From Paenibacillus sp. FSL H8-0548 (GTDB taxonomy: Bacteria > Bacillota > Bacilli > Paenibacillales > Paenibacillaceae), in NCBI RefSeq assembly GCF_038630985.1, contig NZ_CP152049.1, positions 3,739,501 through 3,803,500 of the forward strand: a stretch of 64,000 bases of DNA, written 5' to 3'. The notes beneath the pieces were generated by a model, which was not told where the DNA came from, did no database searches, and saw only the letters and a list, made by a program, of their open reading frames with translations. Both the position numbers and the translations under genes were made by a program. Numbering within the stretch: position 1 is the first letter of the stretch; every line of letters begins with the position of its first letter. Below, piece by piece: positions 28,122 to 36,152 of this stretch.

Positions 28122-29264
28122 TCACTTAAGAATTTTGCTGCTAATGACAATTCGATGGATTTCATTCGTGCCCTCATAAATCTGTGTCGCCTTGGCATCC
28201 CGGAACAGTCGCTCCAAAGGCAGCTCCTTCATACATCCCGCTAAACCAAATAAAGAAATCGCCGCATCGGTCACTGCAACAGCTGTGTCGGATGCGAACA
28301 TTTTGGCAATGGAAGCCTCCTTCGTACAAGGCAAATCCATTTGACGCAAATATGCCGCTTGGTATACAAGCAATCTCGATGCCTCCACCTGAGCAGTCAA
28401 ATCGGCTAGCACAGCATAGCTCGGTTTATAAAGTGGTCGTTTTTTTTCTGTACCGCTTACTAGAGGTAGAAACTGCTTCTCGAGCTGCTGCAATGCTGAC
28501 TCCGCAATTCCGAGCGCCTGCGCTGCAATTCCGATTCGACCGCCATCAAGTGAAGCTTTTGCAATTGTAAAGCCTTCCCCTTCTTTGCCAAGTCGCTGAG
28601 ATAAAGGTACTTTAAGCTGATCAAATATGACTTCACAGGTGCTAGAGCCGTGCAAGCCTAGCTTTTTTTCTTTTCTGCCGATGGTCAGTCCTTCCATATC
28701 TCCTTCTACAATAAATGCAGTAATTCCGCGTGAGCCCATAGTCGAATCAGTAACCGCAAAGGTGACATACGTATTTGCAGCGCCAGCGTTCGTAATAAAA
28801 AGCTTTGAACCATTTAGTATATAGTGCTCACCGTCTAGTACAGCTGAAGTGCGGATAGCGGCTGCATCCGATCCAGCACTGGCCTCCGTTAATGCGAAAG
28901 CACCCAACCACTGCCCAGCGGCAAGCTTACTTACATATTTAGAAATTTGAGCTTCTGTACCATATTGCAAGATAGGGAGAGTGCCGACAGAAGTATGAAC
29001 GGAGAGAATAACACCAACGGCTGCACTTATTTTGGAAATTTCATGGATAGCTATGATGTAAGAAATATAATCGGCTCCTGCGCCTCCCCATTGAGGCTCG
29101 ATAGGAAGGCCCATAAAACCGAGCTCTGCCAACCTAGCAATAAGCCGACTCGGAAATTCATCCTTTTGCTCCATAATTGGAACAGCCGCGGCAAGCTCAG
29201 TCTCAGCGAATTGCCGAACCACTCTTTGCAGCTCTGCTTGCTGCTGCGTAAATCGGAGCTCCAC
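28122..29264 (-). CDS. mmgC: Acyl-CoA dehydrogenase (MmgC-like)
   Basis: A 380-residue FAD-dependent acyl-CoA dehydrogenase catalysing the first beta-oxidation step. It has the N-terminal helical domain [25 protein letters not shown], the FAD-binding [18 protein letters not shown] and YVTFAVTDS, and the C-terminal catalytic region [27 protein letters not shown] with the catalytic Glu in YEGTNE. It starts at a GTG nine bases after AAGGAG. Its length fits short/medium-chain enzymes. It sits between hbd and prpB in the operon. Confidence 0.93.
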   Translation of the reverse strand: MELRFTQQQAELQRVVRQFAETELAAAVPIMEQKDEFPSRLIARLAELGFMGLPIEPQWGGAGADYISYIIAIHEISKISAAVGVILSVHTSVGTLPILQYGTEAQISKYVSKLAAGQWLGAFALTEASAGSDAAAIRTSAVLDGEHYILNGSKLFITNAGAANTYVTFAVTDSTMGSRGITAFIVEGDMEGLTIGRKEKKLGLHGSSTCEVIFDQLKVPLSQRLGKEGEGFTIAKASLDGGRIGIAAQALGIAESALQQLEKQFLPLVSGTEKKRPLYKPSYAVLADLTAQVEASRLLVYQAAYLRQMDLPCTKEASIAKMFASDTAVAVTDAAISLFGLAGCMKELPLERLFRDAKATQIYEGTNEIHRIVISSKILK

Positions 29265-29301
29265 AACTCATCACTCCTTCCAGACCAACCTCTCATCTCT
29301 G

Positions 29302-30156
29302 TTAGGAATACAAGTAAAACCCGCGACCTGACTTGCGTCCCAGCCAACCCGCCTGCACATATTGGCGCAGCAGCGGACAGGGCCGATATTTGGAATCGCC
29401 AAAGCCCTGCTGCAGAGTCTCCATAATCGCTAAACAGGTATCAAGGCCAATGAAATCAGCAAGCGCGAGCGGTCCCATCGGATGATTCATTCCGAGCTTC
29501 ATAATTTGGTCGATCGCCTCTGGTTCAGCGACACCTTCATAAATCGCATAAATCGCTTCATTAATCATCGGCATAAGAATGCGATTAGCGATAAAACCTG
29601 GAAAGTCCTTCGCCTCTACAGGTGTTTTGCCTAGAGCTTGTGTCAGCTTCTTCACTTTTACACGCGTTTCTTCAGTGGTTGCAAGCCCACTTATGATCTC
29701 AACCAGCGGCATCACAGGGACAGGGTTCATAAAGTGCATGCCGATGACGAGCCCCGGCCGCGATGTTGCAGAAGCAATGTCCGTAATGGATAAGGACGAG
29801 GTATTGGTTGCCAAAATCGTATCTGCCTTGCATATGCGATCCAGTTTTTTAAACAACGACTTCTTAATTTCCATTTGCTCGGGAGCCGCTTCAATGACAA
29901 GGTCTACAGACTCGGCATTTTTCAGGCTTATAGTAGGTGTAAGCTTTGCAAGAAATTGTTCGCGCTGCTCCTTGGTCAGCTTTTCCTTATCCACAAGCCG
30001 TTTTAAGGATTCCTCAATCAAGCTCATTCCCCGATTAACCGCAGCATGCTTAATATCGTAGAGCGTCACCTCTCCACCGCTTTGGATAAGCGTCTGAGCA
30101 ATGCCGCAGCCCATTTGGCCGGCTCCAATCACCATCGTTTTTTGCAGCACATTCAT
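29302..30156 (-). CDS. mmgB: 3-hydroxyacyl-CoA (3-hydroxybutyryl-CoA) dehydrogenase
   Basis: A 284-residue NAD-dependent enzyme oxidising 3-hydroxyacyl-CoA. It has the Rossmann motif [21 protein letters not shown] at residues about 8-28, [11 protein letters not shown], then the catalytic His in [17 protein letters not shown] and the C-terminal [23 protein letters not shown]. The ATG at 30156 is preferred (GAGG 11 bases upstream); a GTG at 30168 and ATG at 30165 are too close to it. It matches MmgB of the Bacillus mmg operon in length and layout. Confidence 0.93.
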   Translation of the reverse strand: MNVLQKTMVIGAGQMGCGIAQTLIQSGGEVTLYDIKHAAVNRGMSLIEESLKRLVDKEKLTKEQREQFLAKLTPTISLKNAESVDLVIEAAPEQMEIKKSLFKKLDRICKADTILATNTSSLSITDIASATSRPGLVIGMHFMNPVPVMPLVEIISGLATTEETRVKVKKLTQALGKTPVEAKDFPGFIANRILMPMINEAIYAIYEGVAEPEAIDQIMKLGMNHPMGPLALADFIGLDTCLAIMETLQQGFGDSKYRPCPLLRQYVQAGWLGRKSGRGFYLYS

Positions 30157-30175
30157 CGTCTTCATCACCTCGGCA

Positions 30176-31348
30176 TTAGCCTTGTACCTCTATCATTACC
30201 GCATCTCCCTGCGCCCCGCCGCTGCAAATAGCCGCTATGCCAAGACCGCCGCCTCTGCGCCGCAGCTCATTGACCAAGGAAAGTAAAATTCGAGCACCGC
30301 TAGCGCCTATTGGGTGGCCAAGAGCTATAGCTCCTCCATTTACGTTTACCTTTTCTGTGTCCCAGTCCAGTATTTTCCCGCAGATTAATACAACCGAAGC
30401 AAACGCTTCGTTCACCTCAAACAAGTCGATATCCTCGATCGAAGCGCCGGTTTTGCGCAGCAGCTTCTGAATGGCCAGCGCTGGTGCTGCAGCCAAATAT
30501 GGCGGCTCCGTTCCAATCGTGCTATGCCCGATAATTTTGGCTAGCGACTGACTTCCTGTTCGGATCGCCTCTTCATTAGACATTAATACGAGGGCCGCAG
30601 CACCATCATTGACACCGGGAGCATTGCCTGCTGTAATCGTACTGTTCACATTATGAATCGGCTTTAGCCGAGCAAGCTGTTCTAGGCTTGCATCCGGTCG
30701 CGGCGACTCATCAAGGTTAGGCAGTGAGCCTCGTGACTGAGAAACCCCTGTAATTTCCTCAGCGAAAAAGCCTTGTTGTATAGCAGCGCTCGCACGCACA
30801 TGGCTTCGGAGTGCCCAAGCATCCTGCTCAGACCGACTAATGCCATGTTCAGATGCGTTTTGATTGCCGTGTACAGCCATTAGAACGTCATCAAAGGGAC
30901 AAAGTAAGCCATCATGCAGCAGCAGATCAGTTAGCTCCGTATGGCCTAACCGGCTTCCCCATCTTGCTGTTCGGACGGCAAACGGTGTTTGGCTCATGCT
31001 CTCCATTCCACCAGCAACGATCGTGTCCGCATCTCCTGCCCGTATAATTTGCTCTGCCAAGGTAATGGCACGCAGTCCTGAGGCGCATACTTTATTAATC
31101 GTATCAGAAGGCACCTGCCAATCCAGTCCGGCAAGCCTTGCTGCTTGTCGTGCAGGATTCTGTCCACAGCCCGCTTGCAGCACCATACCCATCATGACCA
31201 CATCAACTTGGGCAGCCTTAATTCCGCTCTGCAGCATTGCTCCGTTGATCGCTGCTGCTCCGAGCTCAACTGCCTTAACATCCTTAAACATGCCGCCTAG
31301 TTTTCCGAATGCGGTTCTTTGTCCGCCTACGATGACGGTATGACGCAT
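30176..31348 (-). CDS. mmgA: Acetyl-CoA C-acetyltransferase (thiolase)
   Basis: A 390-residue thiolase that splits 3-ketoacyl-CoA (or condenses acetyl-CoA). The active-site Cys lies in [17 protein letters not shown] near residue 88. The His in NEAFASV and the Cys in [18 protein letters not shown] near the C-terminus complete the triad; [25 protein letters not shown] is also typical. AGGAGG lies nine bases before the ATG. It is the second gene of the operon; only 13 bp separate it from the upstream acyl-CoA dehydrogenase. Confidence 0.94.
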   Translation of the reverse strand: MRHTVIVGGQRTAFGKLGGMFKDVKAVELGAAAINGAMLQSGIKAAQVDVVMMGMVLQAGCGQNPARQAARLAGLDWQVPSDTINKVCASGLRAITLAEQIIRAGDADTIVAGGMESMSQTPFAVRTARWGSRLGHTELTDLLLHDGLLCPFDDVLMAVHGNQNASEHGISRSEQDAWALRSHVRASAAIQQGFFAEEITGVSQSRGSLPNLDESPRPDASLEQLARLKPIHNVNSTITAGNAPGVNDGAAALVLMSNEEAIRTGSQSLAKIIGHSTIGTEPPYLAAAPALAIQKLLRKTGASIEDIDLFEVNEAFASVVLICGKILDWDTEKVNVNGGAIALGHPIGASGARILLSLVNELRRRGGGLGIAAICSGGAQGDAVMIEVQG

Positions 31349-31361
31349 AACGAATTGCCTC

Positions 31362-32483
31362 CTAACTGGGCAATATATTGGAGTTACAATCTATCCTCAT
31401 ACCGCCTGTTCCCATCTCTGATTGCAAGCATTTAGCATCTCGCAGCATTCTTTCCATCCGGTATTCCTGCATATAGCCATAGCCGCCAAATATCTGAATA
31501 GCTTCAATTGCTGCAGACACAGCTATATCCGCTGTATATTTACGAGCTATCGCAGCTGCTTTGCTGCAAGACAAGCCCTCATCTTTCCGCCACGCCGCCT
31601 GGTAAGTGAGTAGTCGTGCAGCTTCAATCTTTGCAGCCATGTCGGCAAGCTTAAAGGAAATTCCCTGCTGTTTGCCAATGGTTGTGCCGAACTGCTTGCG
31701 CTTCTTAGCGTAATCTACTGCTGCCTCCAGCGCTCCCTGTGCAAGACCAAGCGATTGTGCCGCAGCTCCGATATGACCAATATCTATTAATGAACATGCG
31801 ATGTTCTGTCCTTGACCCTCATTCCCTAATCTCGAGCTCACTGGAATGCTGCACTGTCTAAACTCAAATTCAGAGGTCATTAGAGATCGTAAGCCTAGCT
31901 TTTGAGCTTTTTTCCCGATCCTGCATCCAGGCGCATCATTCTCAATTAGATAAACGCTGCAGTTCATTTCCCTCTTGTTTGCTCCTGTACGTGCGAAAAC
32001 AACGGTGCAATCCGCAGCTTCACCATGAATGACAAAGGAATGCTTGCCGTTTAACACAGCCTCTGTTCCCTTTATCCGAGCGGCGAGGCTTGCTGGTTTG
32101 GCCTGAGGCAGTGCGCAGCCCCCAATACGCGTTCCACTCGTTAGCTCAAGGAGATGAGTGCTCTTAGCTTCGTTGCTGCCATATGCATAAAGCGGCCATG
32201 CGGCATATAAGGTGTGGGCGTTTAATACTGCTGCTGTGGATGCACATACTCTTGAAAGCTCCTCGATCACGATGGCATACGTCAGCCAGCTGCCTCCGGC
32301 CCCACCATAGCGCTCTTCGATTGGGATGCCCGTTAAACCGAGTAATGCTATTTTTTGAAAAAGCGTTCGATCAAGCTGACCAATTGCATCTCGTTCTCCT
32401 GCACGCGGCGCAAGCTCGTTTTCTGAAAAATCTCTTACGACAGATCGGGTGAGCTCTTGCTCCTCGGATATAGAAAATCGCAT
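31362..32483 (-). CDS. Acyl-CoA dehydrogenase, first gene of the mmg-like operon
   Basis: A 373-residue acyl-CoA dehydrogenase paralogous to the one at 28122-29264, more divergent at the FAD-binding [16 protein letters not shown] (the usual TE.gSD is replaced). Its C-terminal half is well conserved ([66 protein letters not shown]). The usual catalytic Glu loop reads [12 protein letters not shown], not YEGTNEI. Substrate or activity may therefore differ. The ATG at 32483 follows GGGGGAGG; an earlier start at 32510 lacks a binding site. No counterpart precedes mmgA in the Bacillus operon. Confidence 0.86.
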   Translation of the reverse strand: MRFSISEEQELTRSVVRDFSENELAPRAGERDAIGQLDRTLFQKIALLGLTGIPIEERYGGAGGSWLTYAIVIEELSRVCASTAAVLNAHTLYAAWPLYAYGSNEAKSTHLLELTSGTRIGGCALPQAKPASLAARIKGTEAVLNGKHSFVIHGEAADCTVVFARTGANKREMNCSVYLIENDAPGCRIGKKAQKLGLRSLMTSEFEFRQCSIPVSSRLGNEGQGQNIACSLIDIGHIGAAAQSLGLAQGALEAAVDYAKKRKQFGTTIGKQQGISFKLADMAAKIEAARLLTYQAAWRKDEGLSCSKAAAIARKYTADIAVSAAIEAIQIFGGYGYMQEYRMERMLRDAKCLQSEMGTGGMRIDCNSNILPS

Positions 32484-32539
32484 CTCCCTCCCCCTCTCAT
32501 GACAGCTCAAGCATGGTGGACAAAGTTCGACGGGATCCG

Positions 32540-32557
32540 CATATACCGTAGTATATG
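32540..32557. promoter_or_regulatory. Inverted repeat at the mmg-like operon start site
   Basis: CATATAC, CGTA, GTATATG: perfect 7-bp arms overlapping the proposed -10 and start point of the operon promoter. It could be a repressor site, or chance symmetry of an AT-rich promoter. Confidence 0.4.
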
Positions 32558-32579
32558 AACGCCTCCACCTTAAAAATGA
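32550..32579 (-). promoter_or_regulatory. Candidate SigE promoter of the mmg-like operon
   Basis: On the minus strand TCATTTT (32579-32573), 15 bp, then CATATACT (32557-32550). Against the SigE consensus KMATATT-N14/15-CATACAHT I count one mismatch in each element. The Bacillus mmg operon is known to be SigE-dependent in the mother cell, so the match is expected. The start of the first gene is about 60 bp downstream. Confidence 0.55.
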
Positions 32580-32637
32580 CTAGTACCGTCCCCTTTAAAT
32601 GAGGCTTCTGCGTACTCATTGCTCGCATTAAAACTAC

Positions 32638-32735
32638 AAGGTGAAACGACTACGTCGTCCTTGTCTAAGGACAAGTGGTTTCTCGCAAAAATATAGGTGG
32701 AGTATACATGTGAACCGTATACTTTCTTATATTTC
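32638..32735 (+). repeat. Dispersed two-hairpin element, copy B
   Basis: It begins AAGGTGAAACGACTACGTCG, has TCCTTGTCTAAGGACA, TTTCTCGCAAAAATATAGG, then TGGAGTATACATGTGAACC, and ends TATACTTTCTTATATTTC. It shares the element core with copies at 2148, 52018 and 57219. Confidence 0.7.
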
Positions 32736-32907
32736 AAAAAAAACCATGATCGCCTTGTCCACTTTTTTTAAAAAATGTGACAAAGGCATCATGGCTTTAA
32801 ATAAAAAAAACACTTCGGATGAAATGGCTGACGAAGCGTATTCGTCGATAAATTTTAGCGTTAGATTCAGACTCCGTGCTCCTCCGCATTCGCTCCGTCC
32901 GCGCCGA

Positions 32908-32967
32908 CTGAACCCCCCTGATCGCTTGCATGCCATGCAAGCGCCACCCCAGCTGAGCTAAGCCCCC
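32908..32967 (-). pseudogene. tRNA-Ala(GGC)-like fragment
   Basis: On the minus strand from 32967: GGGGGCTTAGCTCAGCTGGG matches a tRNA-Ala acceptor and D-arm start. CTTGC ATGGCAT GCAAG is a perfect anticodon arm with anticodon GGC. The 3' D-stem is altered (GTGGC for GAGC), and after GGGGGGTTCAGTC the T-arm and 3' acceptor strand (expected AGCCCCC) are missing. It should not give a functional tRNA. It may be a decayed gene copy or a relic of integration at a tRNA. Confidence 0.6.
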
Positions 32968-33042
32968 GTGATCATTCTAAAATTCAGGTATTCATTTATT
33001 CTTGGGATGTGTAATCAACAAACTCGTACTCGTACGAGCAAA

Positions 33043-33230
33043 CCTATCCTGTACTCACGCATTATAGCTCGTCATTTCCCTCAACTTTCCCCACGCTCGA
33101 TGCCGCTCCTCAAATCCTCACGCCTCCTACGCCCAGCGCGGAAGCTATCCTGCACTTTTGCATTAACTTCGTGCGTTTGGGGCGCTCTAGCTAGCCTATC
33201 CTGTACTCACGCATTATAGCTCGTCATTTC
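33043..33230. repeat. 36-bp direct repeat pair
   Basis: Identical 36-bp units occupy 33043-33078 and 33195-33230, both beginning CCTATCCTGTACTCACGC and ending AGCTCGTCATTTC. Between them, near 33147, lies a related GCTATCCTGCAC. There is no plausible ORF. Confidence 0.75.
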
Positions 33231-33262
33231 AGCTCATTTCCAGCCATCTGATCTCCATTGTT

Positions 33263-33346
33263 GGCAGCTATCCTGCTTACGTGCAGGATAGCTGCCCTAA
33301 ACCATTAAAAAGAGTAGGCTACCCTGCAAATGTGCAGGATAGCCTA
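33263..33346. repeat. Two adjacent CTATCCTGCA-type hairpins
   Basis: GGCAGCTATCCTGC (33263-33276) and GCAGGATAGCTGCC (33283-33296) form a perfect 14-bp stem. TAGGCTACCCTGCA (33315-33328) and TGCAGGATAGCCTA (33333-33346) form a second stem with one wobble. Both contain the same core as the direct repeats upstream. Confidence 0.7.
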
Positions 33347-33446
33347 GTATTACACATTCTTATGATTGACTGTCACGGCAAAGCTCATGCTGCTGCAGCA
33401 GCATCGTGATCAACAGGTTCGGAGAATACATAGTTTCCTATATAGC

Positions 33447-33480
33447 AAAAAAAAGCCAGTCCGTTAAGACTGGCTTTCTT
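33447..33480 (-). terminator. Terminator of the GNAT gene
   Basis: AAAGCCAGTC pairs with GACTGGCTTT, with A8 and TTCTT flanks. It lies 45 bp after the GNAT stop. Confidence 0.75.
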
Positions 33481-33524
33481 AATACTGCGAATATTTAATG
33501 TAATTAATTATTAAAATGACGATT

Positions 33525-34121
33525 TCAGGACCATTTATCCAAATAGTTATCAATATGTAGTCGCAAACTAATAGGCTTGTTTCTCTCTCCGTGGTTCGTC
33601 TGGAGCAGATTTTCTTCAAACCCAATTTTCGTATTTGTGTAATAAGAAAGTCGGTGGGCGTAGCAATCTAAAGTAATAAACTTTACGCCGCCTACTGTTT
33701 CTCTCATTATTAATGCTTTTGAGACGGCGAATGAAATTAAGGTCGTCCCAATTCCATGCTTTTGATAATCTTTGTGTACTGCCAGTCTTGCTATTTTTAA
33801 AGAGGGAAACATCTCATATCCGATTGCTCCATTGTTTCGCTCTTTGTAATTTAATCTAATGGCGTCTGCACAAAGTGAAATATAGGCAATAACTAGGCCA
33901 AGAGAATCTCTTAATAAGTAGGTTGTATTATAGCCTTCCTCTTGCTCCTCTAACGCTTCATAAATGAGAAATCGATTCATATCCTTCGAGTGATCTTCCA
34001 GCCGTTTCTTTGCTCTGCGCTCGATTGCTGCGTATTCTTCCGTATTTAAACAATCAAAAATAGCTAGATTATCACGATCTGCTTCGGATAACCTAGCTAT
34101 AGTGAGTTCGTCTAGAAACAT
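33525..34121 (-). CDS. GNAT family N-acetyltransferase, coupled to a short ORF
   Basis: 198 residues. The GNAT core is FPSLKIARLAVHKDYQKHGIGTTLISFAVSKA (acetyl-CoA loop QKHGIG near residue 118) followed by GVKFITLDCYAHRLSYYTNTKIGFEE. This RLAV..Y...GIG..L / ITLDCYA...YY...GF pattern occurs in stand-alone GNATs and in GNAT toxins of TacT/AtaT type. Its ATG begins 4 bp after the stop of a 58-codon basic ORF, so translation is probably coupled. It could be an ordinary acetyltransferase or the toxin half of a toxin-antitoxin-like pair; the sequence does not decide. Confidence 0.83.
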   Translation of the reverse strand: MFLDELTIARLSEADRDNLAIFDCLNTEEYAAIERRAKKRLEDHSKDMNRFLIYEALEEQEEGYNTTYLLRDSLGLVIAYISLCADAIRLNYKERNNGAIGYEMFPSLKIARLAVHKDYQKHGIGTTLISFAVSKALIMRETVGGVKFITLDCYAHRLSYYTNTKIGFEENLLQTNHGERNKPISLRLHIDNYLDKWS

Positions 34122-34124
34122 TAA

Positions 34125-34301
34125 TTATTTCCCTTTCTCCATTGCTTTGAAAAAATTAACAAGCTTCTTTCCGTTAGCTTTTGATTTTTCAGTAGCTCTA
34201 TCGTTTAAAGAATTCAATAAATTTTGAGCATCTTTACCTTTTAGGATTGGAGTAGCAGCAATTTGAGTTGCCATCTTTTTCCCTCCTTTTTTTTTGGCCA
34301 T
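34125..34301 (-). CDS. Short basic protein upstream of the GNAT gene (antitoxin-like position)
   Basis: A 58-codon ORF: lysine-rich MAKKKGGKK, then ATQIAATPILKGKDAQNLL and NSLNDRATEKSKANGKK, ending FFKAMEKGK. Two starts are well supplied: ATG 34301 with AGGAGG 5 nt upstream, and ATG 34274 (codon 10) with AGGAGGG 6 nt upstream, giving a 49-residue form. The TAA lies 3 bases before the GNAT start codon. It has no ribbon-helix-helix pattern that I can see, unlike known GNAT-toxin antitoxins. The ATPILKGKDA segment looks like a conserved motif, but I cannot name the family. Confidence 0.62.
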   Translation of the reverse strand: MAKKKGGKKMATQIAATPILKGKDAQNLLNSLNDRATEKSKANGKKLVNFFKAMEKGK

Positions 34302-34467
34302 GTCTACCTCCTAGAATTTTTCTAGTGATAGATATGATAGATTTCATAACAATATGTTAAAAAAACTCCCAGACTGGAAACATTATAGGGTTCGGAAGAT
34401 GCCTTATACTCCTATTTTAACATTTCAACTACCTAGAGTAAAGATTTAACAGGGAAGCTACTCCCTG

Positions 34468-36039
34468 CTATACCGACTGCTGATTAATGCTACCGCCGGG
34501 CTCAAAGGTGAGCAGCTTTGTAGCTATTTTATCTATAAAGAAACGATCATGGCTTACAGTCACCACTGCCCCGGGAAAATGAATTAATGCCTGCTCCATG
34601 ACCTGAATGCTTGTCAGATCTAGATGATTAGTAGGTTCATCCAAAATAATGATTTCCGAACCAGACAGAAGGCATTTCGCCAGCGCTACACGTGCCTGCT
34701 GTCCACCGGATAATGTTCCAATAACCTTCTGGAGATCGGCTTCTGAAAACTGCAGCATAGATAGAAATTTATTCACTTTTTTCCTCGGTGCATTCAGGCC
34801 AAGCCCAAAAATATTAACTGCATGGCTAACCGTGTCCTTCTGATCAAGCTCGTCCCACATTTGATTGAAATAAGCATAATTCACACCTTTGCTAAAGCGA
34901 ACGGCCCCCGTATCAGCCGACTCTTGACTTGTCAGCACCTTAATTAGTGTGGACTTACCGCTGCCGTTAGAGCCGATAATTGCTATTCTATCTTCTTTCT
35001 GAATGTCAAAGCTGACGTTTTCAAATATTAGGCGGTCTGCGTAGCTCTTGCTGATGGATTCAACTGTACATAGATTATTTGGAAAACGCAGGTTTTCATA
35101 AATATCGGTAATCAACACGTTTACGGGATGCGGCTCTACTCGCTTCTTCATATCCGCCAGCTTGCGCGAAAGGCGATCCTTCGAGGATTTTCGTTTGGAA
35201 CGATCATCAATCTCTTCAGCCTCCATAAGTAGAAGCTCCTCTTCCCATTCAAATTGCCGGTCCAGCTCCTTCTTGCGCAGCTTCTTCTTACGAACATAGT
35301 CGGTATAATTGCCTTCATACTCCTGAAAATGATAGTTCTCAATTTCAATCGTTCGGGTAACTACGCGGTCGATGAATTGACGATCATGGGATACCAGCAC
35401 CATAGTGCCGCTGAAGCGATGCAGCCATTGCTCCAGCCAGGCAAGTCCATCCAAGTCCAAAAAGTTTGTCGGCTCATCCAGAAGTACGACATCAGGAGCT
35501 TCGATGAGCATTTTAGCAAGAGCAGCACGATTGCGCCAGCCGCCAGAAAGCTGATCAACAGGCTGCTGACGCGACTGTTCATGGAAGCCGAGCTTCGTAA
35601 GCACCGTATCGATCTCAACAGCTGCATTCCATCCATCATGATGATCCATTTGTTCAAAAAGCTCCGCTTGCCGATTCAATAAACGATCCATTTCGCGATC
35701 ATCGGTTACGCTCCCCAGCTGCTCGCCAATTTCCTTCAGCTCACTCTCTATGCTCCAAATATGCTCATAGCAGAGCTCAAGCTCCTGCTGAACAGAACGT
35801 GAACCGCTAAGCTCTGAAAACTGCGAGAAGTAGCTGATCTTAACCTGAGGATCAACCTCGACCTTCCCTAAGGTAGGCTCTTCTCTTCCAAGAATCAGCT
35901 TGAATACGGTCGATTTTCCTGCACCGTTTCTACCAATTAGACCAATTCTCTCGCCCTTGTTTATGCGAAAATAAATATCGCGAAAAATAAGAGTATCCCC
36001 ATATTTTTTTGTTACATTTTCTAACCGAATGACGCTCAT
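34468..36039 (-). CDS. ABC-F family ATPase
   Basis: A 523-residue soluble twin-ABC protein without membrane domains. ABC1 has GRNGAGKST near residue 35, LSGGWRNRAALAKML and LLDEPTNFLDLDGLAWLEQWL. A charged linker follows (YVRKKKLRKKELDRQFEWEEE, RSKRKSSKDRLSRKLADMKKRVEP). ABC2 has GSNGSGKST, LSGGQQARVALAKCLL and ILDEPTNHLDL. ABC-F proteins act on ribosomes as translation factors or give ribosome-protection antibiotic resistance. Which applies cannot be settled without phylogeny. The ATG at 36039 follows AGAGGTG, preferred over 36093. It has its own promoter and does not belong to the nas operon. Confidence 0.92.
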   Translation of the reverse strand: MSVIRLENVTKKYGDTLIFRDIYFRINKGERIGLIGRNGAGKSTVFKLILGREEPTLGKVEVDPQVKISYFSQFSELSGSRSVQQELELCYEHIWSIESELKEIGEQLGSVTDDREMDRLLNRQAELFEQMDHHDGWNAAVEIDTVLTKLGFHEQSRQQPVDQLSGGWRNRAALAKMLIEAPDVVLLDEPTNFLDLDGLAWLEQWLHRFSGTMVLVSHDRQFIDRVVTRTIEIENYHFQEYEGNYTDYVRKKKLRKKELDRQFEWEEELLLMEAEEIDDRSKRKSSKDRLSRKLADMKKRVEPHPVNVLITDIYENLRFPNNLCTVESISKSYADRLIFENVSFDIQKEDRIAIIGSNGSGKSTLIKVLTSQESADTGAVRFSKGVNYAYFNQMWDELDQKDTVSHAVNIFGLGLNAPRKKVNKFLSMLQFSEADLQKVIGTLSGGQQARVALAKCLLSGSEIIILDEPTNHLDLTSIQVMEQALIHFPGAVVTVSHDRFFIDKIATKLLTFEPGGSINQQSV

Positions 36040-36061
36040 GTCTTTCACCTCTGTATATGGT

Positions 36062-36089
36062 TTTAAACTACTTGAGACCATTGTGTCAA
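36062..36089 (-). promoter_or_regulatory. Candidate SigA promoter of the ABC-F gene
   Basis: Minus strand TTGACA (36089-36084), 16 bp, then TTTAAA (36067-36062). It lies between the nas operon terminator and the ABC-F start. Confidence 0.5.
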
Positions 36090-36103
36090 GCAAGGCGCAT
36101 GAA

Positions 36104-36148
36104 AAGACCGAGCCACATGCCTTAATAGCAGCGTGACTCGGTCTTGTT
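36104..36148 (-). terminator. Terminator of the moeA-nasB-nasC operon
   Basis: AAGACCGAGTCAC pairs with GTGGCTCGGTCTT on the minus strand and is followed by TTCATG. It lies 5 bp after the nasC stop. Confidence 0.78.
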
Positions 36149-36152
36149 TCAG

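Noticed and set aside
32641..32961. Open frames of about 70-106 codons over the repeat and tRNA-like region
   Set aside because: They are made of the dispersed element and the tRNA-like sequence, lack good ribosome binding sites and resemble no protein family.
33043..33230. Two identical 36-bp repeats as a possible CRISPR array
   Set aside because: Only two copies separated by 116 bp, with a related partial copy in the spacer and no cas gene. They belong to a palindromic repeat cluster.
33387..33404. 18-bp perfect palindrome ATGCTGCTG/CAGCAGCAT
   Set aside because: Not near a promoter or gene start and low in complexity; no function could be supported.
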